From Flabesymbios commensalis (lineage: Eukaryota; Annelida; Polychaeta; Terebellida; Flabelligeridae), in contig OZ024904.1 in NCBI GenBank assembly GCA_964017125.1, forward strand, positions 684,152-748,151: a stretch of DNA of 64,000 nt, read 5' to 3'. A program made the translations under genes and the position numbers. Below the pieces are notes generated by a model. It had not been told where the DNA came from. It saw only the letters and a list, made by a program, of their open reading frames with translations, and searched no databases. Below, piece after piece: positions 41,350 through 56,300 of the stretch; the first letter of the stretch is position 1, and each line of letters starts with the position of its first letter.

Positions 41350-44300
41350 GTGAAATTTTAAAAAAAGTTCAACTTGTCATTCACTGATTCAGTGTGACAG
41401 TGATTCACTCTCTCACTGTCTCAAGATGTAATTTCAAAACTTATAGGGAATCTGTCCATTCGCAAAGCGACCGGTCTTGATGGTTTGTCAGCAAGGTTTC
41501 TAAAAGATGGTGAGAGTGTAATTTCTTCACCTCTTTCACATATTATAAATTTATCTTTACGTTTAGGCTGTGTTCCGGATGAAATGAAAACGGCGAGGGT
41601 TATACCCCTTTACAAAAAGAAATCTAAAACTGACCCTGGGAACTATCGTCCAGTGTCCATTCTTACCATTGTCTCTAAAATTTTAGAAAGGGTTACATAC
41701 AATCAAATTGAATCATATATGAAATCAGAAAATTTATTTTATTCTTTTCAATCTGGTTTCAGGAGCTCTTTTTCAACTGACACTTGTCTGACACACCTGA
41801 CAGATCAGATTCGCTTTCAAATGGACAGAGGTTTTTATACTGGCATGGTCATGATCGACTTGCAAAAAGCATTTGATACAGTCGATCATGATATCTTGCT
41901 TCAAAAATTGAAGGCTCTGGGTTTTGATCCTCTGGCCATTAAATGGTTTGAATCATACTTGAAAGGCAGGAATCAAAAAACTGAAATTAATGGAATTTTT
42001 TCTGACCCCAGAGTGGTTCCTTGCGGAGTACCGCAGGGATCCATTCTGGGGCCATTGCTATTTTTATTATATATTAATGACATGGAGGCTGCTGTCTCAT
42101 GTCAACTTATTCTTTATGCTGACGACTCAGCCCTTTTAGTTTCTGGCAAGGATGTCAACAAAATTGAGCAACAACTTGGCAATGAACTTTCTTCTCTGAA
42201 TGGATGGTTGGTCGATAATAGACTATCCATCCATTTAGGGAAGACTGAATCAATACTTTTTGGTACAAAGAAAAGACTTGGTATTTCTTCAGAAATGAAT
42301 GTTACATGTGGTGAGACCATGGTAGCCTCTACAAAGAGTGTGAGATATTTGGGAGTAGATCTGGACCAGTCTTTAGATGGTAATTATATTGCGGAAAATA
42401 TTCTTAAGAAAGGCAACTCACGCCTCAAATTCTTATGGAGACATGCAAAATTTTTAAACACAAATTCAAGGAAACTTTTGGCATCAGCTCTAATTCAATG
42501 TCATTTTGATTATGCATGCTCCGCATGGTTTAGTGGTCTTCAGAAAATTTACCAACAAAAACTTCAAATTCTTCAAAATAAAACTATCAGATTTGTCCTG
42601 AACTGCTCCCCAAGGACGCATATTGGTTTCAATGAATTCAAAATTATCAATTGGATACCTGTTTCGGAACGCGTTAAACAAATTAAACTTAACAACATGT
42701 TTAGAATAATTCATGGAACAGCCCCAAAATATTTACGAGATTCATTTTTCATGGTCAGTCAAGAACATGACAGATACACTAGAACAAGTGTGCAATCCCT
42801 GGTCCTACCACATGTAAAGTCTGCGGGTGCCAAGTCTTTTCGTTACTCAGCCAGTAAAATGTGGAATCGTCTACCGGTACATCTCAGAATGCAAGAAAAC
42901 TTTTTAACTTTTAAACATGCTGTCAGAAAACACATGTGGACAGAGTTACAAAGACATGAAGATGGAGTATATATTTACTACTAGCTTTTCACTTTATTTA
43001 TATTCAGTATTTTAAATGATTTTAGACTAGTATAAGTCTAAAATTAGCATAGTAACCGTTATTATATTATAACATATTTTCTATATTTATATAGGTATTT
43101 ATTCTACTCTAGCGGAGGTGTAGGCCTACTGCAGGGGGACGTGGGATGGGCTTCCAATTGTGTTTGCATGTTGTAAGCCTTTTTCTGTTCTCCGGCGTGG
43201 TTTTCTCTCCGCAAGAGTAGACTTGTTATCAAATTACTGTGATATTTCAATTTCTGGTGTGGTCAGTTAGACCAATTATTTATATATATTTATATTGACT
43301 AAATTATTTCTTGCCATCGCCATCATGGATCACTATCAAGGGACCGCTGTGGAAATAAGTATTCTCACCAGGAAACTTTTCGGTGTTTTATTCCCTGGTG
43401 ACCATGATTGGCGACCCATGATTTTTATGTATTTGCACTATTGATCATGTTTTGTCCTATGTCAATGGTTACTGAATAAATCTAATCTAATCTAATCTAA
43501 TCTCTCAGACTCAGTTTCTGTCAGATTGTGACTGTGACTCTTGAGACTGAGTCTCTGTCATGTCCGTCTCAGACTCAGAGAGTCAGACTCACTCAGTCTC
43601 ACCCCTGACTTCCTCACAGTCACACTCTGACTCACACTCAGTGCAGTGCCTGGCAGTGCCAGTGCTGGCAGTGCCAGTGGTTTTCACTATGCGAGTATGC
43701 CATGGTATAAGCATGATGGGCAGAAAGCCAGTCGGCATGCAACAAAAAAATCATGAAAATGTGAAAAAAATAATTGAAAGAATTTTCTGTTAAAAAATGT
43801 TTTAATTATTGACGTTTTTGCACTCGATTTGGGTCATATGACATGTATGAAAAAAGACATGTTTGAACTTTAGTAAAAAGCCTTGAATTTTTGTTTTTTA
43901 AATTTTTGGGCAGTTCTGCAGATGAAAATATAAAAGACAAAATAAGCCTAATCAAATAGCCTAGTTTAACATTGTTTAAATGGCAACACCAACAGAGTTA
44001 AATAAAATTTAAGGCATGTGGTGAAACAGACTATATACTCGCCGTCACATTAACCAGGAGCGCATGATTTTCGAAAAATTCCTCCGTCAATTGTGAATCG
44101 ATTTTGTTGAAATTATGCATAGGCCATTTTCTATTCAAATCCTAACAGCGGTGAAAATTTTGCAAAATTATGTTGAATATTTCAAAAGTTAGACACATGG
44201 ACCATTTGACATGTAATAAAATTCTAGAATTAGTTTAATGGGCTTATAGAGGGACGTCGTAATTTCAATTTATTACATGTCAAATAATCTAACTTTTGAA

Positions 44301-47300
44301 ATAGGATATATAATTTTACGAAATTTTCAGGGATATTTCTGCTGAAATATATGATTGCTTCCAAATTTCATGAAAATCGGTTTACAATTAAACGAAAAAT
44401 CAATGAAAAACATGCGATCCTGGTTGATCACTTTTAATATGACTTTGGGTATAGTCTATGACACAATTATCTGGAGCGCATGATTTTCGTCGATTTCTCT
44501 GTCAATTCTGAACCGATTTTCTAGAAATTTTGCAAAGGACATTTCCAAGTCATGTCCTAACATCAGAAAAAATTTCGCAAAATTATAGGCCTATTCAATA
44601 TTTCAAAAGTTAGACCATTTGACATGTAATAAAATTCCAGGATTAGCGTAATGGGTTTAAAGAGGGACGTCATATTTTCAATTTACTACATGTCGAATGG
44701 TCTAACTTTTGCAATTCTGCATATAACGTTACGCAATCAATACCGATTTTAGGACATCACTAGGAAATTTCCTGTGCAAAATTTCAAGGAAATCGGATCA
44801 GAATTGACGGGGAAATCGACAAAAAGCAGATAATTGTGTCATAGACTGACATATAGTATAGTCGGATTCATATTAATAGTAGTGAATTATTTTCTCTGAT
44901 TTATTGATCAATTGTCATGAAATTTGCAGGCATTTTTCTAGCGATGGGGTGACAACCCTGAAAATTTCATTGAAAAATAGTATATAGTTTAAAAAATAGT
45001 CCATTTGACATATATTAAATAAATAAAAATGTCGCCCTCGATCTTTAAACCCATTAGCTTTGTCTCAGAATGTCAAATAGTGTAACTTCTGACATTACCA
45101 TTGATACGTCGCAAAATTGTCAAGGTAGTCAAGACATGAAAGGAAAATAGTGTGTGTTAAATTTCATAAAAATTGGTTGAGAATTGCCTGAGAAATCCGA
45201 GAAATTAATTAATCCCAGTTGATGTACAATTTAATATGAATCTGACTATAAGTAGAGACGATGCATATTACTGTACACATGTACACTATAGTTATACTTT
45301 CAGTCCAATTTCTCACATGATGCCCCAAATATTTGTGGCCTATGATGCTCCAGAAATTCGAACCACAATGTGGTTGAAAATGTGTGTGAATTGGTGTGTG
45401 CCATGCGGGGGGGGGGGGGGGGGGTGAAGGGGGAAAAGGGGGTTTCCATGTGGAAGCTAGATCTGTAGACATCATTGAAGAAAACCATAAACGAGAAGAT
45501 TTTAACTTTACCTTATTCATCAGTTATTTTCATTCAAATTTATAACATTATAGCCCGTATTTGTGGCTGCCGTTTTAATATTTTAAAAATTTCTAATTTT
45601 ATGCAACAATTCATGGTGTTCATAAGTGGTTGAAGGTGTGAATATAATGGGTGATAGGAGAATTAACATGATTAACCAACCTGTTAACGTAGGAATGCTA
45701 GATATGTAGACATGTACAGTAACATATATATTTTACTGTAAATTTTGTGACTTTCAACTATAAATTTTCCTGTAGAAATTTAACTGAAATTATTTATAAT
45801 TGAGGATTGATAACAGTTTGAGTAACAAATTATTTATAATTGAGGATTGATAACAGTTTGAGTAACAAACAGTTTTTGTTTTCAGCATACATTGTGGAGT
45901 TTAGGACTAATTCTCCTGCCATTGAAGATGACCATAGGAGTCTTAGAGCTTTTTGCGAGTCCCTGGAGACTGTTTTCAGGAGGGGGCTAAAACGTAAATA
46001 CATACATGTACCACTACAATAACCAATATTTTGTCTTTCTTTCATTCAGCATACCCTCATTCTGCTAAGTTAATTCATTTAAATTTCACCCACTCGAAGT
46101 TGTGTCTCGCTCCCGTGATCCCAAACTTGAATTGGGTGAAAATTACTCATTTTGTTTAATTGAAGACCAAACATTTGCAAATCTTTATGTTTAGACAATC
46201 ATTTATTTCCCAGCAACTGTGATTTAATCAGGTAATAAAACAGATTAAAAACGACTATAGTCGGGATTAGCGAGTTAAGATGTGTATTGTTTGTCACAAT
46301 TCACAAGTGCTGCACTTAAGGTAAAAAAAACAATTATGCAGTAACCATGTTATTGTATTATACCATTTTTTCACTCAGAGAATTTTATAGAAAATATGGC
46401 GTGTGGTGCTTTTAAAAAAAGGGTTTTAAAAGCTCACTTGTCTCAAAATGGCTCACACAGCATATTCTCCATTTATTAAATGTTATTAAAATTATTCAGA
46501 AGAAAATGGTATATTTTATCAAAATGCGGACTCTCTTTTATATATAATTATGCACATTATACACATTAGCACTTATCATATTTACACTTCACCTTTTAAA
46601 ATCTTTCAAGCCTGAATTTACCATTGTCATCTTCATCCACGACAAGCCACGAATTGTTGTCACAATTCTCGACTTGTAGTGGATGAAGATGATTTAATGT
46701 GGTTAAAAAATTGAAGAAAATATTCATTCTAAAACCCCTAGTTGTATGAAAATTAAGTCTGTTTTCAGGGATGTAAAATGATGCTTTAATGCATCGTGAG
46801 GTCTTAAAGGGTTAAACCTTTCACCGCGCTCAAACTAGTGACGACTATAGTAGTTTTGTTCTGTTTTATTAGCCGTTTAAATCCTGGCAGTTATTGCAGG
46901 GCTTAGACACTAACTGATAAAATCATCTTGCCCAAAGGGCAAGAATTTTTTTTGGGTACTTGCCCCCAAAATTTATCACTTGCCAACTGGCCACTGACAT
47001 GCGTTGTCTGTTGTGACAGTCACTGAAATTTACAATGCTGCAAATTGAAGCTATTGTCCAGGGGGCCACTGGCTGTAATTTTTTACTTGCCCTCACCTAA
47101 AACTAGTTGCCCCGGGCAATCGGGCAACCGTTAGTGTCGAGCCCTGTATTGGGAACAAAATTTATGTTTAAACATCAAGATTTGCAAATTTTTGGTCTTA
47201 AATCAAACAAATATAGCTAATTTTCAAGTGGGTGACAAAATTTAAATTATTTAATTTTTATTTTTGGTATTTCAACAGAAATGTATCTGATTGTTAACAT

Positions 47301-50300
47301 GGTTAAATTGGTTTGACAGATGCTAATGTCCTCAGGTATTTCCCTAAAAATGAGTGAACTGCTGCAACTATTCACACATTTTAGAATAAAAATTACATGA
47401 TCTAAGCCAAGTTTATTCTATAAGATTTGCATTAAGATTTTTTATTTGATACTCTTAGTGCAGGGACCATCTTTAGACGTCAGATTCTGACGGGTAAAGA
47501 AGATCCTCACACTGAAAGAATTCAAAATTATAATAGACGTAGACCCATAACACAGATATTCAAGAGAAGCACAAAGAGCTAACAAAGACATTTCTGATGA
47601 TTTTAAATTGAAGAAACCCTTTGAGCTGCATAGTTTATACAAAAATATTTAAGCATTGTAAAGGTTGAGTCATTACTTATGCTTAATGCTAAGTTTGATT
47701 TATCTTGCCTATTAATGCTGAATTATGTTAACCGGGATATCAAATTCCCATTCATTTTATTAATATCCATCACTATTATGATTAATTTTGAGCTATTTGT
47801 TTGTAGAGAGTGGTTCTATCTTTGGACTAACAAGAAAGGACTACTGGAGTTGGATCTCAGCCCTCGCCAAACAGTCCTCATACAATAATAGCTATGAAAA
47901 CAGGTTAATGAAGCAAATAATTGATGTACAGTATTATACATTGCTGATTCAATTTGTGTGATTAATAAATATTTTTAAATTGGTAGTGATGATTCAGATA
48001 TTAAATTACCTCTTGTCTTGCTGAATTTGCTATTCAATTGGACGTAGTCACTGCAGCAGCATGTATGTATAACAAAAAAAATTATATTTCAAAATATTAA
48101 AAACTGATTTATTTGAATTACAGTATTTATTTTAATAGACGCATGCCTATATTTCAATAAACGCGCTCCCCCCTGATTTGAAAATAATACCGACGATCAA
48201 AACTGTCTACATGGTCATAAAAACCTATTTTAGTAAGTGCCTATCCCCCATGTATTCTAATTACTGCCTCTGTGTTTATTAGAATAAATATTGTAATTAT
48301 TTCCCCCAATATTTTTCATGATTTTCAATAGAATTTCTCTTATTTGTGTCTTAGAATTAATCCCTCCTTCTGTATGGTTGTGGATGAAGTTAAGAGAAAT
48401 AAAAAGGTAAGTCACTTTTAGCAGCGAGCAAGTAATCTGCAAGTAAAACTGTTATTATTCATTAACCCCTTTGTCTGCTGATCACGACACAGTAGAACCT
48501 GCTATGAGCAGCCACCCTAGAAACAGCGAAAAGTGGCCTTTCAAGACAGGTGGCTGCCCATAAGAGGTTCATTTGTATATGAAATGCCATTTTGGGGAAT
48601 GGCAGAGTGGCCTCCCATAGGAGGTTGGCTGCTCATAAGAGTGGCTGCTCATAGTACGTTCTACTATAGTCGTTTTTAAACAATTTTCACAGTAGAGGGC
48701 TTTGAAGAAATGTGTACTTTCACTCAGGTATGCTAGAAAATGTCAGATCCTAGTATTGTTAGTAATAAAATCTAACAGGTGTAAATAATGTTGCGAATTG
48801 TTCTAAATGCTTGATGAACCATCATAATTACCTCATTTTTTTAATTGAAACAAATTTTGGATCATAATCATGCAGTTGAGGTCCTAAATTTCACTAATTA
48901 ACCATTATTTAAATTAATCATTATTTAAAGCCTGAATTTTCCATTGTTATCTTCATCCACTACAAGCCTGGAATTGCTATCGCAATTCTCGACTTGTAGT
49001 GGATGAAGATGACTTGACGTGGGCAGCAATTGGAGAAAAAACATTGTTAAAATTTTTAAAAAGAACTCCTAGGTGTAGGAAATTAAGTCATTCTTCAGAG
49101 ATACAAAATGATGCTTTGATGTTTAGGTGAGCACCATGCAAGGCCGAGGCCGACTCTTCCTGAGACTCGCACTCCAGAGAAAAATTCTTTGTGTACCTTT
49201 TGAGAAAATGTGCAATGATCCTGTTTTTTGTCAGGTATTTCATCCTTAATATTACTAACATATTCAAATACTGATATATTCTAATTAAAACTAAAAAGGC
49301 ACACTTTTTTTTACTTTAAAATGCTAATCAATTTGCTTTATTAATTGATTGCTACTTTGTTTGAATATGTCAGTCTTGTGTTATGGTTAACCTGATTGTA
49401 TGATTACATTAAACTGTTAGAGAGCCAAATAAAGAACCACTAATTGATTTACTCTTTGTGGTACATACTCAAAATGATAAGTCAAATGATTCAATTTAGG
49501 ATGTGTCTATTTTACATAGCTTTATCAACATATTTTTATCCGATGCTATCTGTTTGTCGAGATAAACAAGATGTACAAGATAAATTGTATGATTGGATGG
49601 CCACTTGTCTTGTGTATAATTACCTTTTCACATCATAGAATTTCATAAGAGTAATTAATTCATGGTTATCCTGGATCAATTGACAGTTTTAGCTCTTAGA
49701 ACGATGTCGACTACAGTAGACATTCTGTCTTTTTATTGGCACTTGTATAACCAGTTGTTCAAAGTAAAAAATGCCTTCAATCTTGAGACGCTGATATATG
49801 TTAGGACTAAATTTTACAAATCACATACATTTTCAGTCACTTGAAGTTGTGTATCGCGTTAGCGAGACACAACTTCAAGTGACTGAAAATTTAAATTGAA
49901 TAACTCAGTGATCTAAAGGTTAATCCATAGTTATCCCGAATCAATTGACAGTTTTTATATATTCCACAAGACATGAGTGTATTTTTCTTACAGACTTGGT
50001 ATGATCCACAGATGTCGATCATAGGAGATGAAATCTTATCAGGTTCGAAGTTAACTACATTTATTTTAGCAAATATCTTAACTCTTTCAGTGCGGGGACT
50101 GTCTTTATACGTCAGAATTTTACGTCTTTAGACGTCACATTTTGACGTATCAAGGCGGTCGTCTTTATACATCATCTGTAGACGTCAGATTCTGACATAT
50201 AAAGGCGATCCCCACGCTGAAAGAAAAAAAATATTTCTAGCGGCCGTAGACATATAACGTTGATATTCAAATGAAGCGGGAAGAGCCAACTAAGTCTTTT

Positions 50301-53300
50301 ATGATGATTGTAAATTGAAACATGGGCGATTGCAATTGAAGTTCGGTGTATTCGACGTCAACATCTGTGCTCACAGTTCCTTGTGGGCAGGATAATAATA
50401 AGTTTTTCATGTATCCTACTGATATGTGTTGTGCATATTGCTGCTAACCAGTTCGGAATAAGTTCAATAATGACTGAAAAAATCATAGTGGCTGATATAT
50501 CATATTTTGCGTCATGGCAGAGGGCTGTTGTCATGTCCTTCACCTTGATTTATCACAATTTAGCCATGTCGGTGGGCTGTTGTTGAGTGTGCTCTTGTTT
50601 TTCATCTTGTGAATCACTATTCAGCTGTGTGATTAGAGGTTGAAAATCTTAGTGGCCATTTTTTTATATATATATCAAATCATCCTCTTTAAACATGTTA
50701 AAATAATCATTTTGTGATAAAGTTCAGACAAACCCAAGTAGTCAAAAACGATTTGTCCCTGTCTTAGTTAATAACTATTGCTGCCATGATTGATTCTGAG
50801 TTAAACAACGATTTTGTTTTTTCTCTTGTTTTTTCTGACCTACAGAACCACATTTTTGTGTAAAAAAACCCCATTTTTTCTAACATAGATAATTTAGCTC
50901 TGCCCCTTATTTGGGGAGGTATTTTTTGGTTTTGATGATTAAGGATAAATGGACCACTCATTCAAGATATATGTAAAACGTCACTTACATGTTATTATTT
51001 TTTTCTAATTTCTAGAGATTCTAAAGTCACTGCTGTTTCAACTCACAGAGGCAAACTTTCAGTTAAATACAAAGGTATTTATGACATAATTGTCTATCAA
51101 GATCATTGGTGGGGTGGAGTTATAGTAGTGTTTGAGCACATTTTATTAGTGGGAGTAGCAAAAAATATGTGATAAAATGTAAAAGCCATACAGTTCCATA
51201 AATTATATCAGGGGAACATTTCCTATTTGATTTGAAAAATAATAAGATTTCAGGTACCACTGCAAAAATAATAAAATGATGAAATAACAAAATGAATAAA
51301 GTCAGAAAACAGTAAAATCATAATATTATCAGATGAGAACTCTATGCCTTCTGTTTTACCCTGTTCACTACACCATTTTTTTTTTTTCAGAATGCATGTT
51401 TTCTTGATTTATCATGGGAGATGCCGGTAAGTGATAATACAGCTTGCGATGTGAATTGCTTTAGCTTTTACCCTTACAGCGCTGGGATCGACTTAAGTCG
51501 TCAGAATCTGACGTCTGCAGACATCAGATTCTGACAACTAAAACCCATCCCTGCACAGTAAGAATTGAAATATTTCTAATGACTGTAGACCCATGACATA
51601 GGTATTCAAATGAATCAGAAAGAGCTAACTAAGACATTTAGAATGGTTTTGAATTGATTAAAACCCTTAGAAAATCAACTTTGAGAGCCACCCAAAGCCA
51701 GATGGGCCATTATAAATGTTTAATTCTTTCAGTGCAGTGATCAACTTTAGAAGTCAGAGGCGGACGTCTACGGACGTCAGATTATGATGTGTATAGTCAG
51801 TCTCTGCACTGAATGGCACAGATACTTGAAAGTGCTGGAATTCTACAAAAAATATTATCTCTGTCTGTACTTTTTCAGATATTCAGAGATTACGAGCTGG
51901 TCCCATGTAAGGAGCTTGGCATCAGAGTTGAGTGAGTAACATTTGATAGAATTTGTCACTATATTATGTTTTATAGTGTTTGAAGAAGTTTGAAGATTAG
52001 CAAAAAATAATTGAATGAATGATCAATTTATTGTCCAATAATGTTTTAATATAATTTGTTATAAATTTAAATCGTGAAAGTCATATTCTTTTTCATTTCG
52101 GGAAAATTATACCTCTCGAATATTACCAGATCTACAGTATTCTATAAATTATCTACTGAAATTTTTGGCACACTTTTCACCTTTTTTTAAATTGAAACCT
52201 AATATAGACTAATCTGCTTATATGTTTTTTTTTGTATTTTTCAGACATATTGACGGTTATTCACTAGTGGTGCATGCAGATATTAAAGGTGTGGGCTATG
52301 AAGATGTGAGTAGGAAAATTGATTCTTATGATAGATGATTGGTTGGATTTGGTTGACGTAGCCTAGTCGATTGATGAGCACAATATCATAACGTCACCCT
52401 GATATTATACTGTCGTATCTAACATTTTTTTCAAAAGTGCTTTTATGTTTGATTTGAAGTAATCAGGGGCATACGCATCTTGTATTAAATTTTTGAATTT
52501 TACTTCCGGATATAAGTAGGTCAAATCACACTAATACATAGTCGTATCTGCAAGTGATTTGCTTATTTTTAAAAAAGTAAAATATTATAGAGTCGTATGT
52601 GCACATACAACAAAATTGGACAAAATATAAATCTTATAGTGTTGTATCTGGTAGATACGTCAGTATAGAGCATTTTTACACTGACAGTGTTTAAAACCAG
52701 CTGTGGTAATATTACTATATAAAAACTTCAATAAAATGAATCAGCAGCTCTGTTAACATTCTTATGTTGTTGTTTAATGAAGTTGATGTATGTGGTAGAT
52801 ACGACTCTATAATTGCAATGTTTTGTTTACAATTTGTTGTATCTACATATACCAACCTTCTGTGTCTACAATAATCATGGCAAACTAAACTAGGCAAGTG
52901 TTCACAGGACATAATAATTTGACTTCAGTTTCAAAATAACCAAAAAACATGAATATATAGATTCTTCCTTTGTCACACTCTTTAAATCTCAGACGATCGA
53001 AGGCCGTTTTGTATAGTCAGCTTTTATTTTGCCTAAAAATTGATGCAACCTCACTTGACTCACTTAATCTGTTATTAAATGAGACAAAACAAATCTTTTT
53101 CTATGATATAGACTTAGCTAAATCATGAGGCACTGAACATGCGTGTGCACTGATTGTATTATGTGTTGTTGAATCGTATCGAATATAGTCACTCTCCCGA
53201 CGGTTCAAGGAAACCCCCCAACACCCCACCCATTTACGGCTGGTGTCTGGCGCCATTAGACAGTAGACAATAAACAATTTTTTCATACTATTTTAGAAAA

Positions 53301-56300
53301 CAAGTTAAATAAATGATATCAACGCTGTTTTAAACTTGGCCAATAACATAAAAGTTGACCCATACTTGAAACAACATTGTTCCAAAGTAAAACTGATGTT
53401 TCATAATTATGATACACCACAATCAAAATCCGCAGTACGTGGTCATTTGCAATGGACAGCGTCTCAGAGCTGGACGTGTTGCTCTCCCAAGCACTTGTCG
53501 TTGCAGAAAATAAGAACGAAATGAAGAATATTTCTCAATTACCATTATTTATATACCCGGGTAGCAGCGAATTTATTATTCAGGCGATTCTCAGGTTTTG
53601 AAAAAAAAAGTAATCCAGGTTTTGTTTTTTTCCGTTTTAAGAATTTAATTATTATATAATGGATGAGCAGAGGTTGTTATTTTAAATTGTTGTGTTTCTT
53701 CCAGTGCAACATTTCCACATGTAGACCCACAATAACAGCCACTGACACGAATGAATTAAATTACAGTTTGGTATCAAAAAATGGGCAGTGAAATTGTTCC
53801 AGAAATGTCTACTGAGATAATTTTCAAATGCATTTAAAGGAAGGATAACAAATATAAAAAGAATAATGATATCTGGTATAAGTGGGGCCCTAGGGTAGTG
53901 GTTAACACCGCTGCCTTTCACGCCAGAGTTCGGGGTTCGGTTCCCGGTCTCACCGGTTTGAAAGAAACAAAAAATGTTTCTTCCCCATCCACGTGTGAAA
54001 GTCAGTATTGTGGGGAGCCTCCGTGACCGAGAGGTAGCGTTCTCGGCCGCAGACCGCCAGGGCTCGAATTTCGAATCCTGTGTCTGGAGGACAGTGTCAT
54101 CCTCAGGAGGTTCTCTTGGCCCAGTTTAGCCTATATGTGCACAAAGGTGGCCTAAAGCCCGATTCATTTCAATTTTGGTATAAGTGATTATGATCTGGAA
54201 GCAAATATTTGCATCCAAGAAAACTACGCTATAGGGTACCTAGGGTATCGAAGAAATAGGCCCTAATGGTGAAAGCAACACATCATAGCTTAATAATTGC
54301 ATGTAGATTTAAAGGGACCCCTTGGGATGAGACATTTTCAATTTTGTCAATTTTGACAATTTAATTTATATGAAGTTATATAGCCTACTGATCTTAACTA
54401 AAAATACAAAAAAGTCAAAAAACAATTTTAAAGCACCGAAAAAGAGTGAAATAGCTATATTTCCAGGTCGTATATTGCCATGTAAACAAAACAAGTCGGG
54501 CAATATACAGGACTTCACACCACATATTCCCACGCCTCGGATGGGGAGATCAAGACAATCGCGACTAATTTTCCTCTAATTGGTGTCTTTTAGGCAGGAC
54601 ATGGAGGGATACACGGCGACACTGATTGTCTGCCCAACGCTGGGCCGACGGCATCAACATGTGGCCCAATGCTGTAGGAACATTCAATCATCCTTCAGCA
54701 AGTGTTTATATATACAAAGAGTTTGTTTGGGTTTTAAGCGGTTTCATAGAAATATTGATAAAAAATATTTGTAAAAATCTAAAAACTCTGAAAAAAATGA
54801 AATTATGATCTGGGGGAAACACTACTTCATTACAAAACTAAAAACGAAAATTGATGTCATCCCAAGGGGTCCCTTTAAGCGAAGATTATAAGAATTTGGA
54901 AATTATTTTTGAATGTCATGTTATCAGTGGTTATTTGTAATTCTTCCTTCATAAATTATTGTCCTACTTTTAAAAAAATATATATTTTTGCAATACTTTT
55001 AATATGTGATTCGCAACAAACACGATATGTTGAGCCAATGTTGTTTTATTGTTGGGCCAGCGTCGCAGACAATGGGCCAACATTAAAGCGGCATTGGCTC
55101 AACGTCTCCTGTTTGTTGGGTCATAACATAATTACATATTATATTTCCTGTTCTTCCCAGCAAACAAGATACATTGACCCAATGTTTTTTTATTGTTGGT
55201 CCACTGTCTGCGACATTGGCCCAACATTCAAACAATTTTGTGTCAACGGCTCTTGTTTACTAGGTTTTGTTTTCTAAAGTATTTTAAATGACTTACAGTG
55301 TAGGCTATAATTATATTATAACTATGTGAAATGACGTGTAATTATATATTATATGAAAGGCTTATAATTATAAGGAAAACTATGTTGGTCCAATGTTTAC
55401 ACCGTTGTCCCATAACTTATACAACGTTGTGTGAACGTCATTTTTACTATATTGAGAGTGGTATCCAACCCAACCTGCAGAGACAATGGGTATACTACGA
55501 CGTCACAGGCCGCGGCAGACAGTATACTACGACGTCACAGGCCGCGGCAGAATGTCTGCCAGTGTTTCTGAGTTGACCTCAGATGCACTCTACATTAGGC
55601 CACACCAAATTAATTTTATGGATGACGGATTCTCAGCAGAAAAAGATTAAGCGAGCAAGCAAATTTTAATTTTTTTTCTAAAAAAAAATTGATTTCGCCC
55701 AACAATGGAGCGAGCGAAGAAGCGCCATTTTTTTTTTTTTTCAAAAAACTGATTTCTCGCAAAAAGGGGGCAAGCGAAGAAGCTATTTCTTTTTTCTAAG
55801 AAAGAAACGTTAAACTGACGTGATTTTCAGGCTGAAAAAAATTGGTGTCTCCAAACAAAAATGGAGCGGCGAAATAAAAAAAATAAAAATTGGTAGTTCC
55901 AAAAAAATGGAGCGGCGAAAATTTTTTTTTAGCGGCAAATCTGTCAATATAAAATTAATTTGCTGTGGCCTTATTAAAAATAATCACTGGTAGACGTTTA
56001 ATAATGCAGGATGAAATCTAGTCCACTCGTTTTTCTTATAGGATAAAGCCCGAGAAACTTTACATTCTTAGCTTTGGAAAAGGCCTTATCCAAGAGCTCC
56101 GAGGGTTTTCATTGACTTAAAACACATCCGACCATAATGAGGATCCCTCATTATCAACAGCTCGCTCACAGCTGACTGATTATAGCACCATAGGCCTACC
56201 ATGATAGTTGGTCTCTACTTGATCAACAATAACTCTCCATTCCCGGCTTAGAATGTAGTGGTCGGACAAAGAAAATAATGTAGTGGCGTGTTTTAAGGCT

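Noticed and set aside
43560-43793. 77-codon Ser-rich frame as a RUN gene first exon
   Set aside because: It lies in GACTCAGTCTC simple sequence, has no donor in the needed phase, and does not extend the RUN fold; exon 1 at 41313 fits better.
45209-45520. 103-codon minus-strand frame with a Pro run
   Set aside because: The Pro run comes from a 17-G tract and the rest is a family F foldback.
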